Notes: generated by a model from the letters alone, not told the origin. A stretch of DNA of 64,000 nt from an uncultured Flavobacteriaceae bacterium (GCA_905479065.1 CAJQLB010000008.1:42172-106171); one strand, 5' to 3'; positions 43,308 to 53,438 are shown, counted from the first letter of the stretch. Made by a program: numbers and translations.

Positions 43308-45815
43308 TTAAGTTCCTTCCATTTCATATTGCTCACCATTTCCCTGTCCACCACGTCTTTGACGTTGATTTTTTTGTTGATTAAAGCGATAGGTAAATGA
43401 CATGGTATAAGTACGCTGTCTCCATTGAAATTCACTATCAGATCTAAAATTTGATGTAAACGATTCACTGATGCGTTTTCTGGAATTGAATAAGTCGCTA
43501 ACTCTGAGTGCTAAGGATGCCTTCTCTTCAAATAAATCTTTACTAAATGCTAGGTCTGTAGAAAAAACTCCTGCGCTGATGCTTTGTGCAGTTTCATTCG
43601 GCCCCCTGTAAAATAATCTCGTCTGCCAATCAATCTCTCCAGGCAGAGTGTATTTATTATTTAAGCGCATAAACCAACTTAGATTTTCTGCGTCAAAATT
43701 TTGTTCTTCAAAATCGCCTCTTGTGATGGATTGAAAAACATTGAAATTTCCATTTAAACTCCACTTCTTGGTGGGCCTATAGCTCAATGTGAATTCAAAA
43801 CCAAAACGATCGTTTGTAGCCAGATTTACAGGTCCACGTTTAATGATAGGTACTAAATCAAAATCGTCATTTATTTGATCAAAATCTGGATCATTTTGAC
43901 TTATAGTTTGATTAGTTTCAAAAATGTAATATAAATCAGTTTCTCTTGTAATGAAATTAAAAGTATTCGTTGCGTGTTGAAAGTAGACAGAGGTACTTAA
44001 AGTTACCTTACCAAAACGATTTAAGTAGCCAATATCAAAAGCATCTGATGTACTTGGATCTAAATTTGGATTTCCTTGAAAAATACTCGTTGCACTGCTT
44101 CTTGAGGGAAACGGATTTATAAAATAAGATCGCGGTCTTCGAATACGTCTGTTATAACCTAAGGTGATACTTGCGTCTTCCGATATTTCATAAGCTAAGT
44201 TGGCTGTTGGGAATAGTTGCGTATAGTTTTTCTTTTCAAAATCGCCACTTGTTTCTTGGTCAATTGTAACACGAGTACCTTCTAAACGGATGCCGAATAA
44301 GTAAGAAAATTTATCTCCTAATTTATTTCCGTACTGGGTGTAAAAGGCATTGACATATTGACTAAATGCCAAGTCATTACTTAAGTCAGTATTAATGAAG
44401 AAAGTGTCTCCATTATCATTTGTGTTTTCAACCAAAAAATCAGAATTCAAATTTTGAAATTGTCCTCTGTAACCCATTTCAAACTGACCTTCTTTACCGA
44501 CTGGTTTGACATAATCTGCCTGAAGTAAAATTCTATCTTGTTTTTCTCTAGTCTCAACATTTTCCACATCAATTCTATTTTGATTGATTAAAGATGTTTC
44601 ACTTTCTTCACTCTTTTCATATTGAAAATCAAAAGTTAATTTGTGTTGGCTATCGCCGTTAAATTGATTGTCATAATTTAATGAATATTGAATGGTTTTA
44701 TCATCCTCAATTTCAGGGTCTAAACGGATATTTCTTGTTATTGAATTATTAGATCCTATTTCATCAAGAATATTTGTTGTATTACTTGCGTTGTCACTAT
44801 TTCTGTAGACCATTGAAGCTGTGAATGAAGATGTTTTGTTCACATACCATTCTACACCAAGATTGGTATTCAACCCTTTTCTTTCACGTTCAAATATGCG
44901 CTCTTCTTTTAAAAAAGTACTGGGGTTATCCCCATTAAAAAATTCTGTGTTATTGTAAGAATTACCCGGTGTTTCTCTGTAACTGTAGCCCGTCGTGTTA
45001 AAAAAGTTTAAATTACCAGTTCTGTAATTGATGTTACCTGAGACTCCAGCCTGAGTAGGATAAGAGGTGTTTAAAGTCATTGCACCATTTAGCCCTTGAA
45101 GTTTACTTCTTCGAAGGATAATGTTTAAGATCCCTGCAGAACCTTCTGCATCATATCTTGCCGATGGCGAGGTGATCACCTCAACTCTTTCAATAGATTC
45201 AGCTGGTAGTTGTCTAAGTGTGTCAGTTGAATTTAATCCAACCAAACCAGATGGCTTTCCGTTGATCAAAATTCTTACGTCATCATTTCCCCTCAATGCA
45301 ACATTGCCCTCAACATCAACTGACACCGATGGAACATTATCTAAAACATCACTTACAGTACCGCCCCTAACAGTTAAATCTTTACCAACATTATATATCT
45401 TCTTGTCCAATCTAAACTCGACAGTCGTCCTTTCTGCAATAATCTCAACAGCATCCAAGGCTTCAACGTCTAAAATAAGTGAAAACTTACCTATATTTTC
45501 ATCATTTGTGATGCGTTTGTTTTCAATAATTTGCGTTTTAAATCCAATATATTCTATTCGAATATCAAATGCGCCAATTTCTACTGGAATACTGAAATCA
45601 CCTTTAGAATCTGTTATCCCACCAGTAATAATGGCGTTTTTTAATTTACTAAATACGACGATCGTGGCATATTCTAAAGGTTCTTTGGTTTCTTCGTCAA
45701 TGACATTGCCGCTTATAGTTACCTCTGATTTCTCAGAAATAGCTTGAGGCTTTTGTGCTCTTGCTGAAAATAATAATAATCCTAAAAAAAATAGGAGTAG
45801 GGTCGTTTTATTCAT
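43308..45815 (-). CDS. TonB-dependent receptor with N-terminal carboxypeptidase-regulatory domain
   Basis: An 835-residue outer-membrane protein. Signal peptide about 1-20; a carboxypeptidase-like regulatory domain (about 33-115, with GNVIDEETKEPLEYATIVV); plug domain (about 125-225, with VRGGTVSDVLDNVPSVSVD and NGKPSGLVG); then a beta-barrel of the OMP_b-brl_3 type with many repeats of aromatic-ending strands. The C-terminus ends in a basic, Gln/Arg-rich tail instead of a terminal aromatic. No SusD partner is adjacent, so it is more likely a metal, peptide or siderophore type importer than a polysaccharide system. Confidence 0.92.
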   Translation of the reverse strand: MNKTTLLLFFLGLLLFSARAQKPQAISEKSEVTISGNVIDEETKEPLEYATIVVFSKLKNAIITGGITDSKGDFSIPVEIGAFDIRIEYIGFKTQIIENKRITNDENIGKFSLILDVEALDAVEIIAERTTVEFRLDKKIYNVGKDLTVRGGTVSDVLDNVPSVSVDVEGNVALRGNDDVRILINGKPSGLVGLNSTDTLRQLPAESIERVEVITSPSARYDAEGSAGILNIILRRSKLQGLNGAMTLNTSYPTQAGVSGNINYRTGNLNFFNTTGYSYRETPGNSYNNTEFFNGDNPSTFLKEERIFERERKGLNTNLGVEWYVNKTSSFTASMVYRNSDNASNTTNILDEIGSNNSITRNIRLDPEIEDDKTIQYSLNYDNQFNGDSQHKLTFDFQYEKSEESETSLINQNRIDVENVETREKQDRILLQADYVKPVGKEGQFEMGYRGQFQNLNSDFLVENTNDNGDTFFINTDLSNDLAFSQYVNAFYTQYGNKLGDKFSYLFGIRLEGTRVTIDQETSGDFEKKNYTQLFPTANLAYEISEDASITLGYNRRIRRPRSYFINPFPSRSSATSIFQGNPNLDPSTSDAFDIGYLNRFGKVTLSTSVYFQHATNTFNFITRETDLYYIFETNQTISQNDPDFDQINDDFDLVPIIKRGPVNLATNDRFGFEFTLSYRPTKKWSLNGNFNVFQSITRGDFEEQNFDAENLSWFMRLNNKYTLPGEIDWQTRLFYRGPNETAQSISAGVFSTDLAFSKDLFEEKASLALRVSDLFNSRKRISESFTSNFRSDSEFQWRQRTYTMSFTYRFNQQKNQRQRRGGQGNGEQYEMEGT

Positions 45816-45839
45816 TTGTCATCATTGATGATTTGATCA

Positions 45840-45875
45840 CAAAAGTAGAAGAAGGATTTAACCACTTCGGTTAAA
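45840..45875 (-). promoter_or_regulatory. Receptor promoter with overlapping operator-like inverted repeat
   Basis: TACTTTTG on the reverse strand (45840-45847) lies 25 bases before the receptor ATG. Just upstream, TTTAACC and GGTTAAA with a 5-base spacer form a perfect 7-5-7 inverted repeat (45857-45875) in the -33 region. A regulator binding here could control the receptor. Confidence 0.5.
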
Positions 45876-45885
45876 CTTGTGTTAA

Positions 45886-45904
45886 AAGAAATTAAATATT
45901 TCTT
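45886..45904. repeat. AT-rich inverted repeat between arsC-like gene and receptor
   Basis: AAGAAAT and ATTTCTT arms, 7 bp, with a 5-base spacer. It may be a weak terminator for the ArsC-like gene or a second regulator site for the receptor. Confidence 0.35.
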
Positions 45905-45932
45905 AACTAAACTTTAAGAATAGGTGTACCCT

Positions 45933-46274
45933 TTATAAGATGTCGAAGATTTTTTCAGGAGGGCGTCCAATAACTGCTTTCTTATCATTAATGACTATAG
46001 GTCTTTCAATTAATTTAGGATTATTGACCATGATTTTTATGATGTCTTGATCAGATAATTCTTTGTTTTTATAGTTTTGTTTCCATAATATCTCATTTTT
46101 CCTTACCAATTCGATAGGAGAAATACCCAGAAGATTTACAATGTAATTTAGCTTTTTGGTTGTTGGAATTGTTTCCAGATAGTTGACAACTTCAAAATCT
46201 TTACCAGATTCTTCTAAGATCTTTAAACCAAATCTCGATTTGCTGCACCTGTTATTATGGTATATCTGTATCAT
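45933..46274 (-). CDS. ArsC-like (Spx/YffB group) thioredoxin-fold protein
   Basis: A 113-residue protein with the CSKSR active site (Cys10, Arg14), a RPIVIND segment that contacts the oxyanion in ArsC, and IGRPPEKI near the end. No second Cys is present, so it relies on external thiols if it is a reductase. It resembles ArsC or the related YffB/Spx fold; arsenate reduction is not proved by sequence. It follows prfB by 8 bases and is probably cotranscribed, with no other ars gene present. Confidence 0.85.
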   Translation of the reverse strand: MIQIYHNNRCSKSRFGLKILEESGKDFEVVNYLETIPTTKKLNYIVNLLGISPIELVRKNEILWKQNYKNKELSDQDIIKIMVNNPKLIERPIVINDKKAVIGRPPEKIFDIL

Positions 46275-46282
46275 ATAGTCAA

Positions 46283-47393
46283 TTATAAAGTTTCTTTTGA
46301 GGTATCTTGTTGTCCCATCATCATAAGGTAAGCCTTTAAAAAGGGTTCAATTTCTCCATTCATAACAGCATCAATATTCCCTGTTTCATGGCTTGACCGA
46401 ACGTCTTTAACCAACTTGTAAGGATGCATCACATAATTTCTAATTTGACTTCCCCATTCGATTTTCATTTTACCAGCTTCAATGTCATCTCGTTGCGACA
46501 TTTGTTTTTGTAATTCTATTTCGTAGAGTTGAGATTTTAACATTTGCATTGCACGAGAGCGATTGTCATGTTGAGAACGAGTTTCTGAACATGAAATTTG
46601 AATTCCTGATGGCTTGTGTGTTAATTGAACCTTTGTCTCAACTTTATTTACATTTTGCCCACCTGCACCACTAGATCTAGCTGTAGTAATCTCGATATCA
46701 GCAGGGTTTATATCTATTTGGATTGTATCATCTACCAAGGGGTAAACATATACAGATGCAAATGATGTATGACGTTTTGCGTTGCTATCAAAAGGTGATA
46801 TTCTAACTAATCGATGGACGCCATTTTCTCCTTTCAACCAACCAAATGCATAATCACCGTCGATTTCTAGTGTCACTGTTTTTATTCCTGCGACATCCCC
46901 TTCCTGTAAATTCAATTCTTTGATTTTAAAACCGCTTTTTTCGGCGTACATGATATACATTCTCATTAACATGTTTGCCCAATCACATGACTCAGTTCCT
47001 CCTGCGCCTGCTGTGATTTGTATCACAGCGCTCAAAGAGTCTCCTTCTTCAGATAACATATTTTTAAATTCTAATTTCTCTATTAAAGCAACGGTTGTTT
47101 CATAGGCGCTTTCTAATTGAATGTCAGTAGCATCTCCTTCTTTGTGAAACTCATATACAACCTCAAGTTCATCCAAAAAAATTTTCGCTGAATTATAATC
47201 TTTTATCCAACTCTTTTTCTCTTTGATGGACTTCATTACAATTTCTGCTTGTTTCGAGTCATTCCAAAAGTTGGGATCAAAGGTTTGCTCTTCTTCGTTT
47301 GAAACTTCTATTAATTTTGCTTCTATGTCAAAGATAGTGCCTTAGTTTGTCAAGGCGGGTGTTAAGTGTTTTTATATTATCTGAAGTAATCAT
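46283..47393 (-). CDS. prfB: Peptide chain release factor 2, programmed +1 frameshift
   Basis: Two frames form one gene. A 21-codon zero frame starts at ATG 47393 and stops at an in-frame UGA (47328-47330). The sequence around it, CTA-AGG-(6 bases)-CTT-TGA-C, is the classic RF2 slip site with an internal Shine-Dalgarno-like AAGG. After slipping +1 at CTT, reading continues as [15 protein letters not shown] and into the long frame. The product is about 369 residues. The GGQ motif ([10 protein letters not shown]) and the SPF stop-recognition tripeptide (RISPFDSN) are present. The slip allows RF2 to control its own level. Confidence 0.95.
47327..47348 (-). promoter_or_regulatory. RF2 programmed frameshift site
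   Basis: On the reverse strand: an AAGG Shine-Dalgarno-like element, then CTT TGA C. Ribosomes pausing at the UGA when RF2 is scarce slip +1 from CTT to TTT and continue in the main frame. Confidence 0.9.
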
Positions 47394-47407
47394 TCTTGTA
47401 GTTTGAA

Positions 47408-47415
47408 CAAAAATA
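47408..47415 (-). promoter_or_regulatory. -7 element (TATTTTTG) for prfB
   Basis: TATTTTTG on the reverse strand, 14 bases before the true prfB ATG at 47393. It supports the upstream start. Confidence 0.5.
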
Positions 47416-47527
47416 GGTTTATTAAACGTTGTTAAAAAGTGATTATTACTTTTTTCGTGTTTTTTGTACTAAAATATTTATGTAGTTTTATACTTTGTAT
47501 TTTCTTTAAAGACATAATATTGACATC

Positions 47528-49921
47528 ATGAAAAAGAACCTCATTTTATTATTAATTTTCTCCACAACAATAATGAGCTTTGCTCAGCAATCTTCTATAA
47601 AGTCTTTCAAAGGCTATTTTAACTTTTCTTACAATGAAGAGAGTGGATCTATAACGATGGAGGTAAAAGAATTAAACAAAGAGTTTTTATATGTGAGTTC
47701 ATTGTCCAGTGGAATTGGATCTAATGATATTGGTTTAGATAGAGGACAGTTGGGAGGAGAACGTATTGTGAAATTTATCAAAACAGGAAATAAGTTGTTA
47801 CTTGTTCAGCCCAATCAAGATTATCGGGCACTAACAGATAACGAATTGGAGCGAAATAGCATTGAGCAAGCGTTTGCAAAATCTGTGTTATTTGGATTTC
47901 CAATTCAACAAGAAAAAGAGGGTAGCTATTTTATCGATGTCACACCATTTTTATTGCAAGATATGCATGGTGTGTCAAACCGTTTAAAACAATCAGGCGA
48001 GGGCCAATACAATCTTGATAAAACTAAAAGTGCGATTTGGTTAGAACGAACCAAGGCATTTCCAAAAAATATAGAATTGGATGTATTATTGACATTTTCA
48101 GGTCAGCCTAGTGGGAAACACTTAAGAACTGTTGTACCAACAGCTTCTTTAGTGACTGTGCACCAACACCATTCATTTATTGAATTACCAGATAACAATT
48201 ATCAACCACGAATATTTGATGTGAGAAGTGGAGCAATTCCAATGTCCTATATGGATTACGCAACGCCTGTTCAAGAACAAATTAATAAACAATACATCAT
48301 TCGTCATAGATTACAAAAAAAGAATCCTGAGAACCAAATGAGTAAAGCTGTTGAACCGATTATTTACTATTTAGACAATGGGACACCTGAACCTATTCGA
48401 AGTGCCCTATTGGATGGAGCTAAATGGTGGAATCAGGCTTTTGAGGCTGCTGGGTTTATTGATGCTTTTCAAGTAAAAATGCTACCAGATGATGTTGATC
48501 CCTTAGATTGCAGGTATAATGTCATACAATGGGTGCATCGTTCAACTAGGGGTTGGAGCTATGGAAGTAGTGTGGTAGATCCAAGAACAGGTGAGATTAT
48601 CAAGGGGCATGTCAGTTTAGGGAGTTTGAGGGTTCGTCAAGATTTTTTAATTGCGCAAGCCTTACTAAATGAGCCGTACAAAGACAGTGATGACAACGTT
48701 GATCCAATGCTTCAGCTTGCCTTATCAAGGATTCGACAATTAAGTGCGCATGAGGTGGGACACACGATAGGTTTTACCCATAATTTTGCAGCGAGTACAG
48801 CCAACAGAGCCTCAGTTATGGATTACCCACATCCAGCCATATCACTAAAGAATAATCAAGTGGATATTAGTAATGCATACGCTGTTGGTATTGGTGTTTG
48901 GGACAATGTTACAGTAGCATATAGTTATTCAGAGTTTGACAAAGAGACAGATGAAACGAAAGCTCTAAATGCTATTTTAGAAAAGGCTAAAAATGATGGT
49001 CTTCGTTTTATTACTGATTCAGACGCACGTGCGCCAGGAGGGGCACACGCTTTGGCTCATTTATGGGATAATGGTGCTTCTGCAGCAGATGAATTAATGA
49101 ACGTCTTAGATGTTCGTAAAAAAGCAATACTAAATTTTTCCGAAAACAACATTCGCTCAAATGAGCCTTATTCTGTGTTGGAAGATGTTTTTGTGCCGTT
49201 ATATTTTTTTCATAGATATCAGGCAGAGGCGACCTCCAAAGTAATTGGGGGTCTCGATTATAATTATGCCGTTAAAGGTGATGGGCAAATGATTGTTGAA
49301 ACCATTGATGTAGAACTACAAAATAAGGCATTAAATGCTTTATTATTAACCATAAACGCTGAAACATTAGCGATTCCTAAAGATAAGTTAGGCTTATTCC
49401 CACCACGTGCTTTTAGCTATCCAAGAACCCGTGAATCTTTTAAAGGGAAAACGGGGGTTGCTTTTGACGCACTTAGTGTCGCCTCAACAGCAAGTGATAT
49501 GGTATTAAAATTTCTATTACACCCTCAAAGAGCGAACAGATTAATACAGCAAAAAAGTTTAAATCCTAACCAATTGAGTTTGGATGAAGTTTTAAATACT
49601 TTAATGAAAAACAGTTTTAACGTAAGTTATGATGATGATTATTTAAATGAAGTACAACGTATGATTAATTTAAACGTTTTGAAGCATCTCATGAATTTGG
49701 CATCAAATGACGCCTCATTTTTTCAAGTAAAAGCCCTTGCTAATGCTGCGATAACCGATATTATGACAAATAGTTTAAGTTTAGATCCATACAAAATGCA
49801 GTATAATTTATGGATCAAACAGTTTAAAGATAATCCAAAAGAATTCACCTTACCAGAATCACCATCTTTACCCGACGGTTCACCTATTGGAACGAACATT
49901 TGTAATTATATAGCATACTAA
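47528..49921 (+). CDS. Zinc-dependent metalloprotease (DUF5117/DUF4953 type)
   Basis: A 797-residue exported protein (signal about 1-20, ending SFAQ). The N-terminal half fits DUF5117/5118-type beta domains; the catalytic site is HEVGHTIGFTHNF, giving His408, Glu409, His412 and third ligand His418 in an HExxHxxxxxH metzincin-like pattern, followed by a downstream SVMDYPHP Met-turn-like segment. The C-terminal third is helical. Substrate is unknown; homologues are abundant in Bacteroidota. It starts a short unit with the threonine aldolase gene 2 bases downstream. Confidence 0.93.
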   Translation: MKKNLILLLIFSTTIMSFAQQSSIKSFKGYFNFSYNEESGSITMEVKELNKEFLYVSSLSSGIGSNDIGLDRGQLGGERIVKFIKTGNKLLLVQPNQDYRALTDNELERNSIEQAFAKSVLFGFPIQQEKEGSYFIDVTPFLLQDMHGVSNRLKQSGEGQYNLDKTKSAIWLERTKAFPKNIELDVLLTFSGQPSGKHLRTVVPTASLVTVHQHHSFIELPDNNYQPRIFDVRSGAIPMSYMDYATPVQEQINKQYIIRHRLQKKNPENQMSKAVEPIIYYLDNGTPEPIRSALLDGAKWWNQAFEAAGFIDAFQVKMLPDDVDPLDCRYNVIQWVHRSTRGWSYGSSVVDPRTGEIIKGHVSLGSLRVRQDFLIAQALLNEPYKDSDDNVDPMLQLALSRIRQLSAHEVGHTIGFTHNFAASTANRASVMDYPHPAISLKNNQVDISNAYAVGIGVWDNVTVAYSYSEFDKETDETKALNAILEKAKNDGLRFITDSDARAPGGAHALAHLWDNGASAADELMNVLDVRKKAILNFSENNIRSNEPYSVLEDVFVPLYFFHRYQAEATSKVIGGLDYNYAVKGDGQMIVETIDVELQNKALNALLLTINAETLAIPKDKLGLFPPRAFSYPRTRESFKGKTGVAFDALSVASTASDMVLKFLLHPQRANRLIQQKSLNPNQLSLDEVLNTLMKNSFNVSYDDDYLNEVQRMINLNVLKHLMNLASNDASFFQVKALANAAITDIMTNSLSLDPYKMQYNLWIKQFKDNPKEFTLPESPSLPDGSPIGTNICNYIAY

Positions 49922-49923
49922 AC

Positions 49924-50943
49924 ATGACAATAGATTTAAGAAGTGATACGGTAACAAAACCAACGCCCGAAATGTTGGAAGTCATGATGTCTGCAAAAGT
50001 TGGAGATGATGTTTATAAAGAAGACCCCACTGTAAATGAACTTGAAGAAAAGATAGCACACATGTTTGGTAAGGAAAAAGCATTATTTTTTCCCACTGGA
50101 AGCATGGCAAATCAGGCTGCTATAAAATTACACACAAATCCCGGGGAACAGGTGATATGCGATAAGTATGCTCATATATACAATTATGAGGGAGGCGGAG
50201 CCTCTTTTAATAGTGGCGTATCATGCAAACTTATTGATGGACATAGAGGGATGTTCACTGCTGAACAAGTTTTAAATTCGATAAACCCACCTGATTTTTA
50301 TCACAGTCCTTTGTCAAGTTTGGTAGCAGTTGAAAACACAACTAATAAAGGTGGAGGAGCTTGTTGGGATTTCGAAGAAATAAAAAAGATAAAATCGATT
50401 TGCGATGAACATAATTTAGGATATCATTTGGATGGTGCACGCCTGTGGAATTCATTGATTGCAAAAAACGAGACGTCTTTACAATACGGACAATTATTTA
50501 ACACAATTTCAGTATGTTTAAGTAAAGGATTAGGCTGCCCAATGGGCTCTGTTTTGGTTGGTGATAATAAATTTATGGACAGAGCAATAAGAATTAGAAA
50601 GATTTTTGGTGGTGGTATGCGGCAGGTTGGTTATTTAGCAGCTGCGGGAATTTATGCTTTGGATAATCACATAAATCGTCTAAAAAATGATCACGAAAAA
50701 GCCCAAGAAATAGGCGGGATGATGGACTCATTATCCCAAATTAAACGTGTAGAGCCGATAGAGACTAACATCGTAATTTTTGAATTACATGGTCATGTTG
50801 ATGAAGCCAATTTCATCAACAAGTTATCTAGTCATGACATTCATATTATTAGCATGGGTAGTGGGAAATTACGAATGGTAACTCATTTGAACTATACAGA
50901 TAGCATGCACGATAAGCTCTTGAGTCTCGTCAGTCAAATGTGA
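49924..50943 (+). CDS. Threonine aldolase family enzyme
   Basis: A 339-residue PLP enzyme of the GntG/LtaE group. IDLRSDTVTKPTPEML at the start, FPTGSMANQAA, YHLDGARLWNS, and the PLP-binding Lys201 in VCLSKGLGCPMGS are diagnostic. It cleaves L-threonine or allo-threonine to glycine and acetaldehyde. It begins 2 bases after the metalloprotease stop, so the two are cotranscribed, although no functional link is obvious. Confidence 0.93.
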   Translation: MTIDLRSDTVTKPTPEMLEVMMSAKVGDDVYKEDPTVNELEEKIAHMFGKEKALFFPTGSMANQAAIKLHTNPGEQVICDKYAHIYNYEGGGASFNSGVSCKLIDGHRGMFTAEQVLNSINPPDFYHSPLSSLVAVENTTNKGGGACWDFEEIKKIKSICDEHNLGYHLDGARLWNSLIAKNETSLQYGQLFNTISVCLSKGLGCPMGSVLVGDNKFMDRAIRIRKIFGGGMRQVGYLAAAGIYALDNHINRLKNDHEKAQEIGGMMDSLSQIKRVEPIETNIVIFELHGHVDEANFINKLSSHDIHIISMGSGKLRMVTHLNYTDSMHDKLLSLVSQM

Positions 50944-50981
50944 TGGTAAAGTAAGTTACAATTACTGTGATGTGAAGAATA

Positions 50982-51305
50982 TCATTTGAATAAATCTAAT
51001 CCTGGGATGTTGGGCATCCCGTTTTTAGCAACGGTGGATAATTCGGTTTCATTAATCTTGTCAGCTCTGGTGATAGTTTTGTTTAATATACTGATTAAGA
51101 CATCTTCAAGCTTATTTTTCTCTAAATAAAGGCTGTTGTCAATAAAAATTGACTTTATCACGCGATTAGCAGATATCGTTACTTTTAATAAGCCATCGGG
51201 GCTTGATTCATCAACGTAGACATGATTTAAACGTTTTTTCGTTTCTTCAATAGTTGCCTGAGTTTCTTTTAACTTACCCATGATGCCTTTTAAATCTCCA
51301 TACAT
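50982..51305 (-). CDS. YbaB/EbfC family nucleoid-associated protein
   Basis: A 107-residue protein. The YbaB pattern is seen: an N-terminal helix (MGKLKETQATIEETKKRLNHV), the central strand LLKVTISANRVIKSIFID, and a C-terminal helix leading to PNIPGLDLF. YbaB forms dimers that bind DNA non-specifically. It usually sits near recR/dnaX, which are not present here. It is divergent from the S9 peptidase gene with 75 bases between. Confidence 0.9.
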   Translation of the reverse strand: MYGDLKGIMGKLKETQATIEETKKRLNHVYVDESSPDGLLKVTISANRVIKSIFIDNSLYLEKNKLEDVLISILNKTITRADKINETELSTVAKNGMPNIPGLDLFK

Positions 51306-51329
51306 GTATTTTTATTTTGTGTTGAAAGA

Positions 51330-51337
51330 CAAAGCTA
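51330..51337 (-). promoter_or_regulatory. -7 element (TAGCTTTG) for the YbaB gene
   Basis: TAGCTTTG on the reverse strand, 24 bases before the ATG at 51305. Confidence 0.5.
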
Positions 51338-51348
51338 TTTAATTTTTA

Positions 51349-51356
51349 TATTTTTG
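51349..51356 (+). promoter_or_regulatory. -7 element (TATTTTTG) for the S9 peptidase
   Basis: TATTTTTG with a TTG 24 bases upstream (51322-51324), 24 bases before the TTG start at 51381. Confidence 0.45.
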
Positions 51357-51380
51357 AAAACTTTATAAAGAACTATCTAA

Positions 51381-53438
51381 TTGAAAAATAAAATACAAGC
51401 ACCAAAAGCTAAAAAAATATTAAAAACAATAGCAGCGCACAACGACGCGAGACATGACTATTATTATTGGTTAAATGATGCAACTAATCCAGAGGTTATT
51501 GACTATTTGAAAAAAGAAAACATCTATTGTGACCATATGATGAGTCATACAAACTCTTTTCAGGCAACGTTATTCAATGAAATGAAATCGCGAATTAAAG
51601 AAGATGATGAGTCAGTTCCCTACAAATTTAATGGTTATTGGTATATCGTAAAATATGAAGTTGGAAAAGACTACCCAATCTACATCCGAAGAAAAGAGTC
51701 TTTGAGTGCGCTTGATGAAATTTTATTTGACTGCAACGATATGGCATCGGGACATGCTTATTTTAGGCTCTCAGGAATTAGTGTAAGTCCAGACAACACC
51801 AAAGTTGCTTATGGTATCGATACTTTAGGTAGACGACAATACACCATTTATGTCAAAGATCTGAAAACATCAAAACTATTATCAAAAGACATCATTAATA
51901 CAACAGGATCATCTACTTGGGCTAACGATAATAAAACTATTTATTATACAGCTAACGATACAATAACGTTGAGATCGAATAAAATATACAAACATTTCTT
52001 AGGAACAACAGGAGAGGATACTTTGGTTTACAATGAACTAGATGAAACTTTTAACACCACTGTTTACAAGACTAAATCTCAACAATTTATAGTCATTGCT
52101 AGTTACAGTTCGCTCTCCAATGAATTTCAAATTTTGAACGCAGATCAACCAGAAGATGATTTTAAAATATTTCAATCACGTGTAAAAAATTTAGAATATA
52201 GTATTTATCATTTTGATGAAAATTTTTATGTTCTTACCAATTGTGATGGTGCAGTCAATTTTAAGTTGATGAGTACTAATGTTCATAATACGTCCATAGA
52301 ACACTGGAAAGATCTTATTTCTCACCGAGAACATGTCATGATTGAGGATATTAATATTTTTAAAGAATTTTTGGTGATTGTTGAACGTGAAAATGGACTA
52401 AATAATATTAGAGTTAAACGCTGGTCAAGTTCAGAAGATTATTATTTACCATTTGATAATGAAACTTACACAGCGTACCTCAGCACAAATATTGATTTCG
52501 ACACACACATATTACGTTATGGTTACAATGCCATGACGACGCCGGCTTCTATCATTGATTTTGATATGAAATTAAAGTCACATAAGATTCTGAAAGAACA
52601 ACAAGTGTTGGGAGGAGTATTTAAAAAAGAGAATTATGTCTCTGAACGAATTTGGGCGATTGCAGAAGATGGGACCCGTATTCCAATGTCATTGGTTCAT
52701 CACAAAAACACAAAAAGAACGAAACTAACACCATTGGTTATTTATGCTTATGGGGCCTATGGTTCTACTATTGACCCTTATTTTTCAACGATTCGTTTGA
52801 GTTTACTCGACCGTGGATTTATTTATGCGATTGCGCATGTTAGAGGAGGCGAATACATGGGTAGACCTTGGTATGACGATGGGAAACTTCAAAAAAAGAA
52901 AAATACGTTTACTGATTTTATTTCTTGTTCAAAATTTTTAATTAAACACAATTACACCTCTTCCCAGCATTTATATGCGATGGGCGGCAGTGCTGGTGGT
53001 TTGCTCATGGGAGGAATAATTAACATGGCACCCACATTATATCGCGGTGTCATTGCTCAAGTTCCTTTTGTTGACGTATTGACAACAATGATGGATGATT
53101 CCATACCATTAACTACAGGCGAATATGATGAATGGGGTAATCCTGCAGATTTTTCATCTTATAATTATATAAAATCATATTCCCCCTATGATAATATTGC
53201 TGAGTTAGCATATCCAAATTTATTGATAACTGCAGGACTTCACGATAGTCAAGTGCAGTATTGGGAGCCAGCGAAGTGGATTGCGAAACTTCGAGATTAC
53301 AGTACAAATGATAATTTACTTTTATTACAAACAAATATGAAAGCTGGGCATGGTGGTGCCTCCGGACGTTTTGATTCTCTTAAGGAGGATGCTCTCGAAT
53401 TTGCGTTTATTTTGAATTTGGAAGGGATAACAAAATGA
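51381..53438 (+). CDS. S9-family oligopeptidase B-like peptidase
   Basis: A 685-residue prolyl-oligopeptidase-type serine peptidase. A seven-bladed propeller (about 70-400) is followed by an alpha/beta-hydrolase domain with nucleophile Ser537 in AMGGSAGGLLMG, Asp in TAGLHDSQVQYWEP and His in KAGHGGASGRFDS. The start is a TTG preceded by an in-frame TAA; no ATG occurs before about residue 50, so TTG is required. It lacks an obvious signal peptide and is probably cytosolic. The GGSAGG and HGGASGR motifs favour oligopeptidase B (cleavage after basic residues). Confidence 0.9.
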   Translation: MKNKIQAPKAKKILKTIAAHNDARHDYYYWLNDATNPEVIDYLKKENIYCDHMMSHTNSFQATLFNEMKSRIKEDDESVPYKFNGYWYIVKYEVGKDYPIYIRRKESLSALDEILFDCNDMASGHAYFRLSGISVSPDNTKVAYGIDTLGRRQYTIYVKDLKTSKLLSKDIINTTGSSTWANDNKTIYYTANDTITLRSNKIYKHFLGTTGEDTLVYNELDETFNTTVYKTKSQQFIVIASYSSLSNEFQILNADQPEDDFKIFQSRVKNLEYSIYHFDENFYVLTNCDGAVNFKLMSTNVHNTSIEHWKDLISHREHVMIEDINIFKEFLVIVERENGLNNIRVKRWSSSEDYYLPFDNETYTAYLSTNIDFDTHILRYGYNAMTTPASIIDFDMKLKSHKILKEQQVLGGVFKKENYVSERIWAIAEDGTRIPMSLVHHKNTKRTKLTPLVIYAYGAYGSTIDPYFSTIRLSLLDRGFIYAIAHVRGGEYMGRPWYDDGKLQKKKNTFTDFISCSKFLIKHNYTSSQHLYAMGGSAGGLLMGGIINMAPTLYRGVIAQVPFVDVLTTMMDDSIPLTTGEYDEWGNPADFSSYNYIKSYSPYDNIAELAYPNLLITAGLHDSQVQYWEPAKWIAKLRDYSTNDNLLLLQTNMKAGHGGASGRFDSLKEDALEFAFILNLEGITK

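Noticed and set aside
45121..45747. 208-residue forward frame opposite the TonB receptor
   Set aside because: Antisense to the plug domain; Ser/Thr-rich low-complexity product with no motif.
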